Shown piece by piece: positions 26,929-35,701 of a DNA stretch of 64,000 bases. The stretch comes from Gammaproteobacteria bacterium (GTDB taxonomy: Bacteria; Pseudomonadota; Gammaproteobacteria; Ga0077554; Ga007554): contig JACPOZ010000048.1 of the NCBI GenBank assembly GCA_016191235.1, forward strand, positions 1 to 64,000, written 5' to 3'. Both the position numbers and the translations under genes were made by a program. Positions within the stretch are counted from its first letter, which is position 1; each line of letters opens with the position of its first letter. The notes beneath the pieces were generated by a model. That model was not told where the DNA came from, did no database searches, and saw nothing but the letters and a program-made list of their open reading frames with translations.

Positions 26929-27600
26929 ATGGGTACGGATAATCTTCACCATAAACGCAAAGCCAGACAGGGCAGCGACCTTGCCCGTAAAAAAGCCAAG
27001 CGCGCATCCTATGCCAAAGTGTTGATCGTGTGTGAAGGCGAGAAAACAGAACCCAATTATTTCGAGGCGCTGAAAGACCATCTGGCGTTAAACAGCGCCA
27101 ATATTTATGTAACTGGCGAGTGTGGCTCCAGCCCCCTTTCTATTGTCGAATATGCCATGCAGCGTTATCGGGATGAGCAGCATGCGGGCGACCCATTTGA
27201 CAAAGTGTTTTGTGTTTTTGATAGGGATGCACACGACACCTATCAGCAAGCCCTGGATAAGATAGCCGCAGCCAAACCTAAAGATATCTTTGTGGCCATC
27301 ACTTCCGTCCCCTGTTTTGAATACTGGCTGTTACTGCACTTTGATTACACCACCGCGCCCTTTCGTGCTGCTGGAACAAAGAGTACAGGGGATAGGGTGG
27401 CAGATAAATTGCGGAAATATATTCCGGACTATCAAAAGGGCGACGGCTCTGTTTTCGACCGGCTAGTTGATCAATTGCCACGGGCCAAGGCGCACGCCTC
27501 CAAAGCGCTGATATATGCGAAGGCCAATAATTCAGATAACCCGAGCACCCATGTTCATGAGCTTGTTGAGTATCTGCAGAACATAAGGGCGGATCTATAG
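26929..27600 (+). CDS. rloB: RloB-family TOPRIM-like effector
   Basis: A 223-aa RloB protein: basic N-terminus (HHKRKARQGSDLARKKAKR), then a TOPRIM-like core with Glu36 in LIVCEGEKTEPNYF and the DxD pair Asp98/Asp100 in CVFDRDAH, plus the conserved CFEYWLLLHF. Glu and DxD are the metal-binding residues of TOPRIM nucleases, so a nuclease or tRNase-type effector is likely; the target is unknown. Partner of the ATPase upstream; rlo genes were first described as restriction-linked orfs in Campylobacter hsd loci. It ends 53 bp before the tRNA-derived repeat. Confidence 0.88.
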   Translation: MGTDNLHHKRKARQGSDLARKKAKRASYAKVLIVCEGEKTEPNYFEALKDHLALNSANIYVTGECGSSPLSIVEYAMQRYRDEQHAGDPFDKVFCVFDRDAHDTYQQALDKIAAAKPKDIFVAITSVPCFEYWLLLHFDYTTAPFRAAGTKSTGDRVADKLRKYIPDYQKGDGSVFDRLVDQLPRAKAHASKALIYAKANNSDNPSTHVHELVEYLQNIRADL

Positions 27601-27652
27601 GATAGAGGAGGTCTGAAACAACGCTTATCACATGGATAAGACAATATCGAAG

Positions 27653-27699
27653 ATGGTGCCGGCGGAGGGAATCGAACCCCCGACCTACTGATTACAAAT
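27653..27699 (-). repeat. att-like direct repeat, copy of tRNA-Thr 3' end
   Basis: 47 bp identical to 33171-33217, covering the CCA end, T-arm, variable loop and part of the anticodon stem-loop of tRNA-Thr. The rest of the tRNA is missing here. It is the distal boundary of the res-mod-abi island, as expected after site-specific integration into a tRNA 3' end. Confidence 0.9.
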
Positions 27700-27763
27700 T
27701 TTACAACCGCCCCTGTCGGGGCTGTAGTTACTTGGAGTTCTGTCAATAACTGTACGCAACGCA

Positions 27764-30418
27764 CTATCCAATAACAGCATCAAGCTGCTGGTAAACATTT
27801 CTGCCCTTTTGGTCGGATTCTTCCGCCATGAGGAAGAGGCACTTGCCACCGCTCTTCTCTGCCCAGATATTGCCCACGGCCTTTTTCTCGCGTGAGTCGT
27901 CATTGGTCTTGTAAGGTTCGCCCTTGTACTCGATCACGAACAGGCGGCCATCCTCCAGCTCTGCCACAAAGTCAGGATAGAACCAGCCATTGGCCAGCGG
28001 CAGACGGAAAGAAGCCTGTTGCCGGTCAACCAGATTCCTGGCCCAATGTTTAACCTTGGGGCTGGCATCCATCGCCTGGGCGCACAGAAACTCCTCACCC
28101 TCCACCTTCAAATCTTCAATGATGGGGTAATAGTGCTTCTTAAATTTGTAGCGCCCGCTATAAAAGGGGCTGCGGGCCGGATAAAGTCCCGGTTTGAATT
28201 CAAAGCTGTAACGGAAGCTGGACTCAAGCGGTACAACATTATCAAACATTGTTTGCTGAAACCCATTAGCCGCTGCTTTGCTTTGCAGTAACACCAGCCG
28301 CTGGCGCAAGGCACGTACTAACAGAAATTTACTACGAATCAATGCAGTTAATGTATAGCCCTTGTCTCGAATCAAATGAGATATTGTCGATATTAAAAAA
28401 CGATTAAGAATGCTCTGATTCAGAGTGGCGTTGCGGAGTTGCCGATCCAACCAACGTACCAAATCGTTTTCGGTAATCTCTGTTTCGACCAAGTCGAGGT
28501 TGTAAACCTCCTTTTCTTCGGCAATATGGTATGTGACCTTCTGCCCCTCCATATCCACCTCAAAGGTGGTATCGCTCTGTTTGAGCGAGAAGTTGGGCAG
28601 CTCAACGGCAAACTCCAGCGGCGACCAGTCACCATTCAAAAACAGAAAGGTCTCCGGCTCCAGCAGCTCAAGTTCACCCTGCTGTCCGGCGCACAGACGC
28701 GGCAACGGCGCAAAGGGGATGCCACGCTCAGAGGGTGAGAGTGTCGCCTCAACGCGGGCATTGTGTTGCTCTATCTGCCCCAGAAGCTCTTTTTTATCAC
28801 CGCCCTTGAATGGCTTCAGAATCTCATCATGCAAGGCGTCATCGAGCTTGCCCTTCACCTCCAGCCTGAAGCCACTCTCTGTTTCAATGATGGAGACATT
28901 GCTCAATAACGGTTCATGCTCTGGTTTGAATTCCGGTTTGCTGGGCAGATCAAGGGTAAGAGGTGGTTCAGGCGGCATAGCAACAGAATCACCACCGCCA
29001 AACAGATCATCGGGAACGCCATGACGAATATGAGCCGGAACCTCCATCGTCTCAAAGCCCATATCCACCAACTTATCAGCCAGCGTTTTCGCCACTTCCG
29101 AAAACTTTGGCGATGCCAGATGGGCATAGGCCCGGTTCAATGCCTCCACCTTGCGGCGGCGGGCAAAGGGCATGCGCAATACCCGCCCTAACAACTGCTC
29201 CGCATCCTTGCTGGAACGTACATCACGCACCGAACAAAAGACGTAGGCAAAAGAGCAGTCCCACCCCTCTTTCAGCGCCTCAATGGTAATGATGTATTCA
29301 ATCTTGCATTCGGGCGAAAAGAGGTTGATGCCGTCCAGCTCCCGCTGTGTGCCCGTCACCACGGCAATCCGTTCATCCTCAATCTTCAGCTCATCCATGA
29401 GATAAGCCTTCAATTTTTCCCACGGCACTTCGCCGTTCTTCTTGTCGGCCTGTAGCAGCACAATCGGGCGGATGTAGTCGCTATCCTTCTGCGCCTCCAG
29501 CGCCAGTTTGTTGCGCGTCAGCATCGCATCGCGCACAGCGGCCTGCCAGTCGTTATGCTCCGTCAGCATGATCGGCAGCTTGATCATATCCTCCGCCTTC
29601 AACTCAGAGGCGGAGACGTGATAGAGCATATTGGAGGCAGAGGTTGCCGATTGATCCGGCGTGGCGGTGAACTCGATCACCGCTGCCGGATGTACACGCT
29701 TCAACGTTTCAAAGGTCAGCGGCGTGCGGGCGTTGTGCGCCTCGTCCATGATCACCAGCGGATGTTTTAACGCCAGCAGATTGGCGAATGAATATTTGAT
29801 CTTGCCCAGCTGCGAAGGGCCAAGGCCATTCTCTTTCAGGTCAGCCTCCGTCACGCGCTCCAGCCGTTCATCTTTTGGATTCACACCGACAAAGTGCGGC
29901 TCAAAATCTTCGTGATAGGCATAGACCTTACGGGCACTGGTATCAGTCACGCGCAGATTGGCCAGGGTGCTCACCACCACAATCAACTGCGAACCAAGAT
30001 CGTGGTGGCGAATCTGTGTCACCTCATCCGCATCCAGCACCCGCACCCGCTGATCAAAGGCGCGGTCCAGCTCTGCGCGGTAGGGGTGGCCCGGCTGCTT
30101 CAACGCCTCCAGCGTCTGCTGCTGAATAGTGTTGGTCGGCACCAACCACAACACAATCGGGTAATCCTGTTCCAGATAGGCGCGTGTCGCCACCTTGATG
30201 GCGTGTGAAGCCAGCACGGTTTTACCACCGCCCGTCGGCAGGCGCAGGCAGACATAAGGCACTTCACCAAAACCATAACCACGATAGGTGTAGCTGCCCT
30301 TGCCTTGTGCCGCCAGGCTCTTGGAAAACGCCTGCTCGACGGGCATCAAACGGGCATCGGCCAAAAACTGTTCCAACGCTTTGATGGTCTGCTGTTGATA
30401 GTGTTTGAGGTTGAACAT
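27764..30418 (-). CDS. res: Type III restriction enzyme, Res subunit
   Basis: An 884-aa SF2 helicase-nuclease. Walker A is LPTGGGKT, the DEAD-like box is MDEAHNARTPL followed by EFTATPD, and motif VI is QLLGRVLRMP. The C-terminal endonuclease has Asp in YPDFVAEL and EYKG, a PD-(D/E)xK site. It translocates on DNA and cleaves between inverted sites in complex with Mod. The start codon directly abuts the mod stop. It lies within the tRNA-flanked island and shows no frame damage, so it is probably active. Confidence 0.95.
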   Translation of the reverse strand: MFNLKHYQQQTIKALEQFLADARLMPVEQAFSKSLAAQGKGSYTYRGYGFGEVPYVCLRLPTGGGKTVLASHAIKVATRAYLEQDYPIVLWLVPTNTIQQQTLEALKQPGHPYRAELDRAFDQRVRVLDADEVTQIRHHDLGSQLIVVVSTLANLRVTDTSARKVYAYHEDFEPHFVGVNPKDERLERVTEADLKENGLGPSQLGKIKYSFANLLALKHPLVIMDEAHNARTPLTFETLKRVHPAAVIEFTATPDQSATSASNMLYHVSASELKAEDMIKLPIMLTEHNDWQAAVRDAMLTRNKLALEAQKDSDYIRPIVLLQADKKNGEVPWEKLKAYLMDELKIEDERIAVVTGTQRELDGINLFSPECKIEYIITIEALKEGWDCSFAYVFCSVRDVRSSKDAEQLLGRVLRMPFARRRKVEALNRAYAHLASPKFSEVAKTLADKLVDMGFETMEVPAHIRHGVPDDLFGGGDSVAMPPEPPLTLDLPSKPEFKPEHEPLLSNVSIIETESGFRLEVKGKLDDALHDEILKPFKGGDKKELLGQIEQHNARVEATLSPSERGIPFAPLPRLCAGQQGELELLEPETFLFLNGDWSPLEFAVELPNFSLKQSDTTFEVDMEGQKVTYHIAEEKEVYNLDLVETEITENDLVRWLDRQLRNATLNQSILNRFLISTISHLIRDKGYTLTALIRSKFLLVRALRQRLVLLQSKAAANGFQQTMFDNVVPLESSFRYSFEFKPGLYPARSPFYSGRYKFKKHYYPIIEDLKVEGEEFLCAQAMDASPKVKHWARNLVDRQQASFRLPLANGWFYPDFVAELEDGRLFVIEYKGEPYKTNDDSREKKAVGNIWAEKSGGKCLFLMAEESDQKGRNVYQQLDAVIG

Positions 30419-31948
30419 CTAGCGTGTCCTCACGTCGTAGGGAATCTGTTTGAAGGTGATGCTCTCGCTCTGCAAACGCGCCGTACCCAAGCGGCTGCTC
30501 TCGCCATAGATCACCTTGGGGCCATCGTGCTCCGGCAACTCTGCCAGAACCGGGCCAGTCAGCACGTTGCCCCCTTGCGGGCGGCGATCACCGAGTACGC
30601 CGTTATAGAGCAGGTAATAGGCCGTGCCATTGTGTACACCCAGCAGCGGCGACTTGCTGCGCTTGCTCCATGGTGTGTGCGTCTCCAGATACCAGACATG
30701 GGCCGCCAATTCAGCAAAGCGAATGTCGGGACGAATCGCGCCAAACTCATCAAACACCGTTGGCCCCAGACGATAGAAATGGAAACCGCCACCGCCTTGC
30801 CACTCGACTGATTTGGATATGCCGCCTTGTTCGCCGTCCACCACCTTTTTCAAGCGTGGCTGGCAGTGGGTCTCCGCATGTTCACCCATCTCGATACCGA
30901 TGTAACGGCGGTTCATTTTGTGGGCGACAGCGGCGGTGGTGCCGGAGCCAAGAAAAGAATCCAACACTAATTCATTGGTGTTTGTTGCAATAGCGATTAT
31001 TTGCTCAATTAGCTTTTCCGGTTTTGGTGTCCCAAATGGCTCGGAGTTAACAAGAGTAAGTTGCTCCTTTCTACCATCCTGAGTGTGACCAACATCACCC
31101 CATAGCCAAATTGTTTGCGAGACAACGCCATCATCAGCAACAGTGGATAAGTGTCGTTTGAAAGCAGGGACTTTGCTTTTTCCATTTGTTCCCCACCAGA
31201 GTAGATCTTTTGCTTTATGTTCTTCGTAGGCATCTTTGCTATAAGCCCAAACGCGCGTGCGTTTAGGCCAGATTTCTTCACCAGTGACAGGATGAATAAT
31301 TGGATAATAGAGGTTTGGCCGTTCATCGGCGCTTTTTGCGCACGTGTAATCACCGGATTTCCATGGCCCTCTTGAATCATCGTCTGGGTTTTTGTAAGCA
31401 GAATTTGATTTTTCTGATCTTGATAGTTTGTTTGGTCTCCAGACAGTCTTGTTTTTTGCGTATATATGAATGTGGTCGTGGTTATCACTAAACCAAATAG
31501 CATCATTTGCCGGTGCATATTTCTTTTGCCACACTACATTTGCTATGAAGTTTCTCCGCCCAAACACCTCATCCATCATCACCTTCAGATAATGGGCCTC
31601 GTTGTCATCAATCGACACCCAGATGCTGCCATCCTCTGACAGCAGCTCCCGCAACAGCTCCAGCCGTGGGTACATCATGCAGAGCCACTGGCTATGCTCC
31701 AGGTTGTCGTCGTAATGTTCAAAGGCCGATTTGGTGTTGTAAGGCGGGTCGATGTAGATGCACTTCACTTTGCCCGCATAGAGCGGTAGCAGCGCCTTGA
31801 GCGCCTCCAGGTTGTCGCCCTGAATCAGCATGTTCTCGGTGTCGGCATCACCATAAGAAAGGTTCTTCACCCCTTGCAGCAGGCGGTAAGGTACGTGCCT
31901 GGCAGTTTTAACCGCCTCGCCTTTATTCAACCAATCAAGAATAGGCAT
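30419..31948 (-). CDS. mod: Type III DNA methyltransferase, Mod subunit
   Basis: A 509-aa beta-class amino-methyltransferase: motif IV DPPYNT near residue 69 comes before motif I DSFLGSGTTAAVA near 335, with the target recognition region between. It would methylate an asymmetric site (N6-adenine most likely) and give Res its specificity. Bases about 30960-31560, which encode the recognition region, look clearly richer in A+T than the flanking parts of the gene. No simple-sequence repeat for phase variation is visible. Transcribed mod-res, zero spacing. Confidence 0.95.
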   Translation of the reverse strand: MPILDWLNKGEAVKTARHVPYRLLQGVKNLSYGDADTENMLIQGDNLEALKALLPLYAGKVKCIYIDPPYNTKSAFEHYDDNLEHSQWLCMMYPRLELLRELLSEDGSIWVSIDDNEAHYLKVMMDEVFGRRNFIANVVWQKKYAPANDAIWFSDNHDHIHIYAKNKTVWRPNKLSRSEKSNSAYKNPDDDSRGPWKSGDYTCAKSADERPNLYYPIIHPVTGEEIWPKRTRVWAYSKDAYEEHKAKDLLWWGTNGKSKVPAFKRHLSTVADDGVVSQTIWLWGDVGHTQDGRKEQLTLVNSEPFGTPKPEKLIEQIIAIATNTNELVLDSFLGSGTTAAVAHKMNRRYIGIEMGEHAETHCQPRLKKVVDGEQGGISKSVEWQGGGGFHFYRLGPTVFDEFGAIRPDIRFAELAAHVWYLETHTPWSKRSKSPLLGVHNGTAYYLLYNGVLGDRRPQGGNVLTGPVLAELPEHDGPKVIYGESSRLGTARLQSESITFKQIPYDVRTR

Positions 31949-31972
31949 GAATCTGCTTCAACTTCCTTCTGT

Positions 31973-32869
31973 TTACTGTTGCCAGATCGGCAGGGCTTGC
32001 CAGCTAATTGGAAAGCCCATGGCTTTTGTGTCGATGGCGTGGTTGCCGATCAACGCCTTGAGGCGTGTTTTCCAATGGTGATTGGGGCTGATGGTGTCCA
32101 TGAAAAAGGCAACCATCACCAGTGTGTTATAGAGTTTTCTGTCCTGCTCTGGATTGAAATTTTGATGCAGCCCTTGGGGCTTGGTGCGCGGCAGTTCCAT
32201 GGTCTTGGTCATGCGCCGGTTCCACAAGCGGCTATGGTGGGCGCAGACGTTGCGGATGTAGGCCAGGTGCTCAATGAAACTTTCCAGCACCTTGTCGGAG
32301 AGTTGGTAAGTCCGGGCAATGGCGGCCCGGGTGTCCGCCGGTTTCAGGCTCTTGATCCAGCGGGATAGCTGCCCCAGTGACATGACTTCGCACACTGCCC
32401 AGACAGGCGGGGTGTCGGGATGGGTATAGGTGTTGTTGTAGTGGCCAACAAATACCTCATCCGATCTTTCCAGCTCTTTGTTTAGGGAGGCAAGGTTGCT
32501 CTCATGCCAATGGTTGTTTTTGCTCAATGCGGGTTCAAGGTAGGCGTGCGCGCCATGCTGATGGGCGAGGTGGTATGCCCATTGGGTGCGCAGTGAAACT
32601 TCAATCCGTTCTAGCGCATCAATCAGCAATAGGCGTAACTCCCGGTCGAAGATGTAAAGATTCAGCGCATCTTCAAAGGTGATGCCCGGCTTGAACTGGT
32701 GGCTTTGAAGATCAGCCTCCAGCGGCAACCAGTAGCCGCGCAGGCGGTAGTAATTGAGATGCTTCAGGTAGTGAATGGCGCTTTCATGGTCGGCGATCAC
32801 CATGCCACGCGTTTCTAAAAGGTCGAGCTGTTCCTGGAAGGTCTTGGGGAGTTTGGTGAAGTGCATCAC
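31973..32869 (-). CDS. Abi_2 (AbiD/AbiF-like) abortive infection protein, HEPN
   Basis: A 298-aa Abi_2-family protein: N-terminal TFQEQLDLLETRGMVI, HYLKHLNYYRLRGYWLP and the family signature IRNVCAHHSRLWNRR near residue 215, which contains the R-x4-H pattern of HEPN RNases. These proteins stop phage growth by cleaving RNA. Start is GTG 32869 or ATG 32866. It is 24 nt upstream of mod and may be cotranscribed. A compact small-RNA unit lies just upstream (32878-32972). Confidence 0.9.
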   Translation of the reverse strand: MMHFTKLPKTFQEQLDLLETRGMVIADHESAIHYLKHLNYYRLRGYWLPLEADLQSHQFKPGITFEDALNLYIFDRELRLLLIDALERIEVSLRTQWAYHLAHQHGAHAYLEPALSKNNHWHESNLASLNKELERSDEVFVGHYNNTYTHPDTPPVWAVCEVMSLGQLSRWIKSLKPADTRAAIARTYQLSDKVLESFIEHLAYIRNVCAHHSRLWNRRMTKTMELPRTKPQGLHQNFNPEQDRKLYNTLVMVAFFMDTISPNHHWKTRLKALIGNHAIDTKAMGFPISWQALPIWQQ

Positions 32870-32877
32870 TACCCCAG

Positions 32878-32937
32878 AAAAAAGTAACCCGCCGGTTTGA
32901 GCGTGCCCCGAAGGGTATAGGCTTGGCGGGTTTTGTT
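32878..32937 (-). ncRNA. Candidate small structured RNA upstream of the Abi_2 gene
   Basis: Predicted RNA of about 60 nt starting near 32937. Its outer 8-bp stem is AACCCGCC (32932-32925) with GGCGGGTT (32893-32886). Within the loop is a small CCC-UUCG-GGG tetraloop hairpin. The outer stem is followed by AC and then six T residues (32883-32878), as in an intrinsic terminator. It ends 9 nt before the Abi_2 start. A conserved abiF RNA motif has been reported from computational surveys (from memory); whether this belongs to it is not tested. It could be an RNA antitoxin or a leader attenuator. Confidence 0.55.
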
Positions 32938-32943
32938 AAAAAT

Positions 32944-32972
32944 ATTATCGGCCACTTTTCCCTGCATCTCAA
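32944..32972 (-). promoter_or_regulatory. Promoter of the small RNA upstream of the Abi_2 gene
   Basis: Reading the minus strand: -35 TTGAGA (32972-32967), 17-bp spacer, -10 GATAAT (32949-32944). The predicted start is 6-7 nt downstream, exactly at the 5' edge of the hairpin RNA. Confidence 0.5.
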
Positions 32973-32996
32973 GTTAAATTTTTCACTAAATGAATA

Positions 32997-33131
32997 CTAC
33001 TGATTACATCGGGGCACGTCTACTTTGATGATATATCCGGGATAAGGTGAGTTGCGAAGAATCTGCGCGGGGAATTTTGAGGGTTTAGAAGCTTGCGAAA
33101 ACACCACAAACCGTCTACATATTGTCTACAT
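32997..33131. other. Probable fossil attP arm region
   Basis: AT-rich non-coding DNA on the island side of the tRNA-Thr repeat. It contains a 12-bp match to the repeat core (CTACTGATTACA, 32997-33008) and three GTCTAC motifs (33018, 33113, 33124), the last two as the direct repeat GTCTACAT spaced by 3 bp. These look like recombinase arm sites left when the integrase gene was lost. No integrase coding sequence is visible here. Confidence 0.4.
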
Positions 33132-33170
33132 GTAAAAATCAAAATCGGATTTTTCAACCTATTGATTTTA

Positions 33171-33217
33171 ATGGTGCCGGCGGAGGGAATCGAACCCCCG
33201 ACCTACTGATTACAAAT
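33171..33217 (-). repeat. att-like direct repeat within tRNA-Thr
   Basis: The second copy of the 47-bp repeat at 27653-27699, here part of the intact tRNA-Thr gene. It marks the tRNA-proximal boundary of the res-mod-abi island. Confidence 0.9.
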
Positions 33218-33247
33218 CAGTTGCTCTACCAACTGTGCTACGCCGGC
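33172..33247 (-). tRNA. tRNA-Thr (anticodon TGT)
   Basis: A complete 76-nt cloverleaf on the minus strand including encoded CCA: acceptor GCCGGCG, D-arm AGCACAGTTGGTAGAGC, anticodon arm CTGATTTGTAATCAG with anticodon TGT, T-arm GGGGGTTCGATTCCCTC. It is the integration target of the defence island, whose DNA lies beyond its 3' end. Confidence 0.97.
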
Positions 33248-33396
33248 ATAATGACATTAAAAATATAAAAAACACGCTTCCGCATGATAGTAGCGGCACA
33301 TTCTATGGCACATGCCTCCTAAAGGCAATCTTCGCCAACAAGGTCCGCGCAAACCGGCGATGGGGAAAGCCAAGGTCGGAGGCTTCGCGGCCTTGC

Positions 33397-34533
33397 CTAT
33401 GTGTTTCTATTCGCAATTTGCCCTTTGATTTCTAGTGCCACGGCCAATGCTCTATCGACGGAGGCGTCCACGCAGGTGTAGTGCCCCATTTTGCGCCCAG
33501 GGCGGGCTTCGCGTTTGCCGTAGAGATGGAGTTTGGTTTGGGGGTGGTTAAGGAGGCGCCCCCACTGCGGCGCGCCCTCGCCCCACAGGTCGCCGAGGAG
33601 ATTGACCATCACGGAAGGGGTGAGCAGGCGGGTGTCGCCGAGCGGCAGGCCGCACAGAGTGCGTACCTGTTGCTCGAATTGATTGGTAACGCAGGCGTCT
33701 AGCGTGTAGTGGCCGCTGTTGTGGGGGCGCGGGGCCATTTCGTTGATGAGCAGGCGCGCGCCTTGCAAAACAAAAAACTCCACGGCCAGCACGCCGCAAT
33801 AATCGAGACGCTCCGCCAGTGCAACGGCAGTCTGCGTGGCCTTGAGTGCCAGGTCATCGGAGATGCGCGCGGGGGCGATACTCACGTCGAGGATGCCATC
33901 ACAGTGCTGGTTTTCGGCCACGGGATAGGCGGCGGTCTGGCCATCCGCGCCGCGCGCCAGCACTACGGAGACTTCCCGTTCCAGTGGCAGCAGCTCCTCC
34001 AGCACGCAGGGCGCGGCGCCCATTTCCTCAAAGGCTGCCCATGCCTCTTCAACACTGTTCACCCGCGCCTGGCCCTTGCCGTCGTAACCAAACTGGCTGA
34101 CCTTGAGCAGGGCGGGTACGCCGATCTGCTGCATCGCCTGGACTATATCTTGCCGTGAGTGGATCACCGCGAAGCGGGCACAGGGGAAACCGTTCGCCGC
34201 CAGGTAGCTCTTTTCCGTGATGCGATTCTGGGCTACCGCCACAGGCTCCGCCGCTGGGCGTACAGTGCAGAATTGGGCAAGAAAGCGCAGGGTATCTGCG
34301 GGAACATTTTCGAATTCAGTGCTGATGGCGGCACAGGTTTTACCTAGCTGCTCCAGCGCGCTCCTGTCAGAAAAGCCGGCAACAATATGGACATCGGCAA
34401 AGTGCGCCGCCGGACTGTCAGGGTCGGGGTCCAGCACGGTGACCTGATAGCCCATGGTACGCGCCGCGACGGTAAACATGCGGCCCAACTGGCCACCGCC
34501 AAGGATGCCTAACATCGCACCCGGCAGTATCAT
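33397..34533 (-). CDS. purK: N5-carboxyaminoimidazole ribonucleotide synthase PurK
   Basis: A 378-aa ATP-grasp enzyme: N-terminal [15 protein letters not shown]-grasp core ([16 protein letters not shown]), [14 protein letters not shown] motif and a C-terminal PurK domain (KMGHYT). It carboxylates AIR with ATP and bicarbonate to N5-CAIR in de novo purine synthesis. The start overlaps the purE stop by 4 nt. Confidence 0.97.
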   Translation of the reverse strand: MILPGAMLGILGGGQLGRMFTVAARTMGYQVTVLDPDPDSPAAHFADVHIVAGFSDRSALEQLGKTCAAISTEFENVPADTLRFLAQFCTVRPAAEPVAVAQNRITEKSYLAANGFPCARFAVIHSRQDIVQAMQQIGVPALLKVSQFGYDGKGQARVNSVEEAWAAFEEMGAAPCVLEELLPLEREVSVVLARGADGQTAAYPVAENQHCDGILDVSIAPARISDDLALKATQTAVALAERLDYCGVLAVEFFVLQGARLLINEMAPRPHNSGHYTLDACVTNQFEQQVRTLCGLPLGDTRLLTPSVMVNLLGDLWGEGAPQWGRLLNHPQTKLHLYGKREARPGRKMGHYTCVDASVDRALAVALEIKGQIANRNT

Positions 34534-35024
34534 TGCGGTGCGGGTAGTTCCATCGCCAAAACAGTTTCTTTCTGGCGGGCGCGAAAGGCGTTGAGGCGTT
34601 GCGCAAGATCGGGGTTGGTACGCGCCAGCAAGGCAACGGCAAACAAGCCGGCATTGACGGCACCCGCCTCGCCGATGGCGAAGGTAGCGACAGGAATGCC
34701 CTTAGGCATCTGCACGATGGAAAGTAAGGAATCCATGCCGTTGAGGTGTTTGGAAGGTACTGGCACGCCGAGCACCGGCACGATAGTTTTAGCGGCCAGC
34801 ATCCCCGGCAGATGCGCTGCGCCACCCGCGCCCGCGATGATGCAGGCGAGGCCGCGCGCCTCGGCAGTCTCGGCATAGTGGAAAAGGAGATCGGGCGTGC
34901 GGTGTGCCGACACCACTTTGGCTTCATACGGAATACCAAAGGCGTCCAACTGCCTGACGGCATGCTGCATGACATCCCAGTCACTGTTGCTGCCCATTAC
35001 CACGCCGACCAGGGGGTTGCTCAT
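34530..35024 (-). CDS. purE: N5-CAIR mutase PurE
   Basis: A 164-aa class I Pur[13 protein letters not shown] phosphate loop, SAHRTPDLL active-site His and [11 protein letters not shown]. It converts N5-CAIR to CAIR. It is first in a purE-purK operon with 4-nt overlap. Confidence 0.97.
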   Translation of the reverse strand: MSNPLVGVVMGSNSDWDVMQHAVRQLDAFGIPYEAKVVSAHRTPDLLFHYAETAEARGLACIIAGAGGAAHLPGMLAAKTIVPVLGVPVPSKHLNGMDSLLSIVQMPKGIPVATFAIGEAGAVNAGLFAVALLARTNPDLAQRLNAFRARQKETVLAMELPAPQ

Positions 35025-35059
35025 GTCTTCGATCTTTAATGTGTGCAGGATTTCTGTTG

Positions 35060-35136
<77 letters not shown>

Positions 35137-35308
35137 GGAATCGCATAGAATAACTTATTATTGGGGGCAACGTCCAGATACACCCCCACTCCCACGAGCG
35201 GGCACAGCGGGAGAAGAGCAATGATTCCGTGGGCGTGAATGGCGGCGTTCACCCCTCAAGGGGGTACCGAGGAGAATCGGGCTCATACCCAAGGGCACCA
35301 CGAAATGC

Positions 35309-35696
35309 TCATTTACATCGTGTAAACCCCGCTTTTTCGTCCGATTTTGTCTCATTGTCCCCTTGAATGCTAGCGACAATTGAGGTGGTCAGTCCCAGTA
35401 TCAGATTGATCCCGATGATGCGGCGGATTTGCCCCGGATGTTTACCCGCTGCAGCGAGCTCGCCTCGCGCAATTGCTGCGTTCAATCTCCGGTAGGGTAA
35501 GAAGAACACGTGCAAGAACAGGTAGAATCATCACTGTGCCCAGCGTCAGCATCAGGTGTATGTGTCCGCCGCTGTTTTTCATCCCGCCGAATTCCATAAA
35601 AATCATCCATAACCCTGTCGCAGGCAGTAGTACGATGGCTGCCCACACCCAGGGAAAGAAGTGGCCGAAGGTTTGTGTAGGGCGATGAGCATGGCT
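35309..35696 (-). pseudogene. Truncated, frameshifted CopD-like membrane protein
   Basis: Two minus-strand frames read as one family protein. The first (FGHFFPWVWAAIVLLPATGL through VLARVLL) shifts near base 35505 to a second (VFFLPYRRLNAAIARGELAA through GINLILGLTTSIVASI). The joined product resembles the C-terminal half of CopD-like/DUF2269-type multi-TM proteins, with the histidine-containing GHIHLML segment. The N-terminal half is missing because the frame runs into the 3' end of the DUF3530 gene. The gene therefore has two lesions. Confidence 0.65.
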
Positions 35697-35701
35697 ATTC
35701 C

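Noticed and set aside
27700-27760. GCCCC-N4-GGGGC hairpin as terminator of res
   Set aside because: No T-run in the expected position and imperfect extended pairing; not listed as a feature.
32784-32972. 62-aa minus-strand ORF overlapping the small RNA
   Set aside because: Starts with TTG at the -35 of the RNA promoter and overlaps the abi gene in another frame; no plausible ribosome site.
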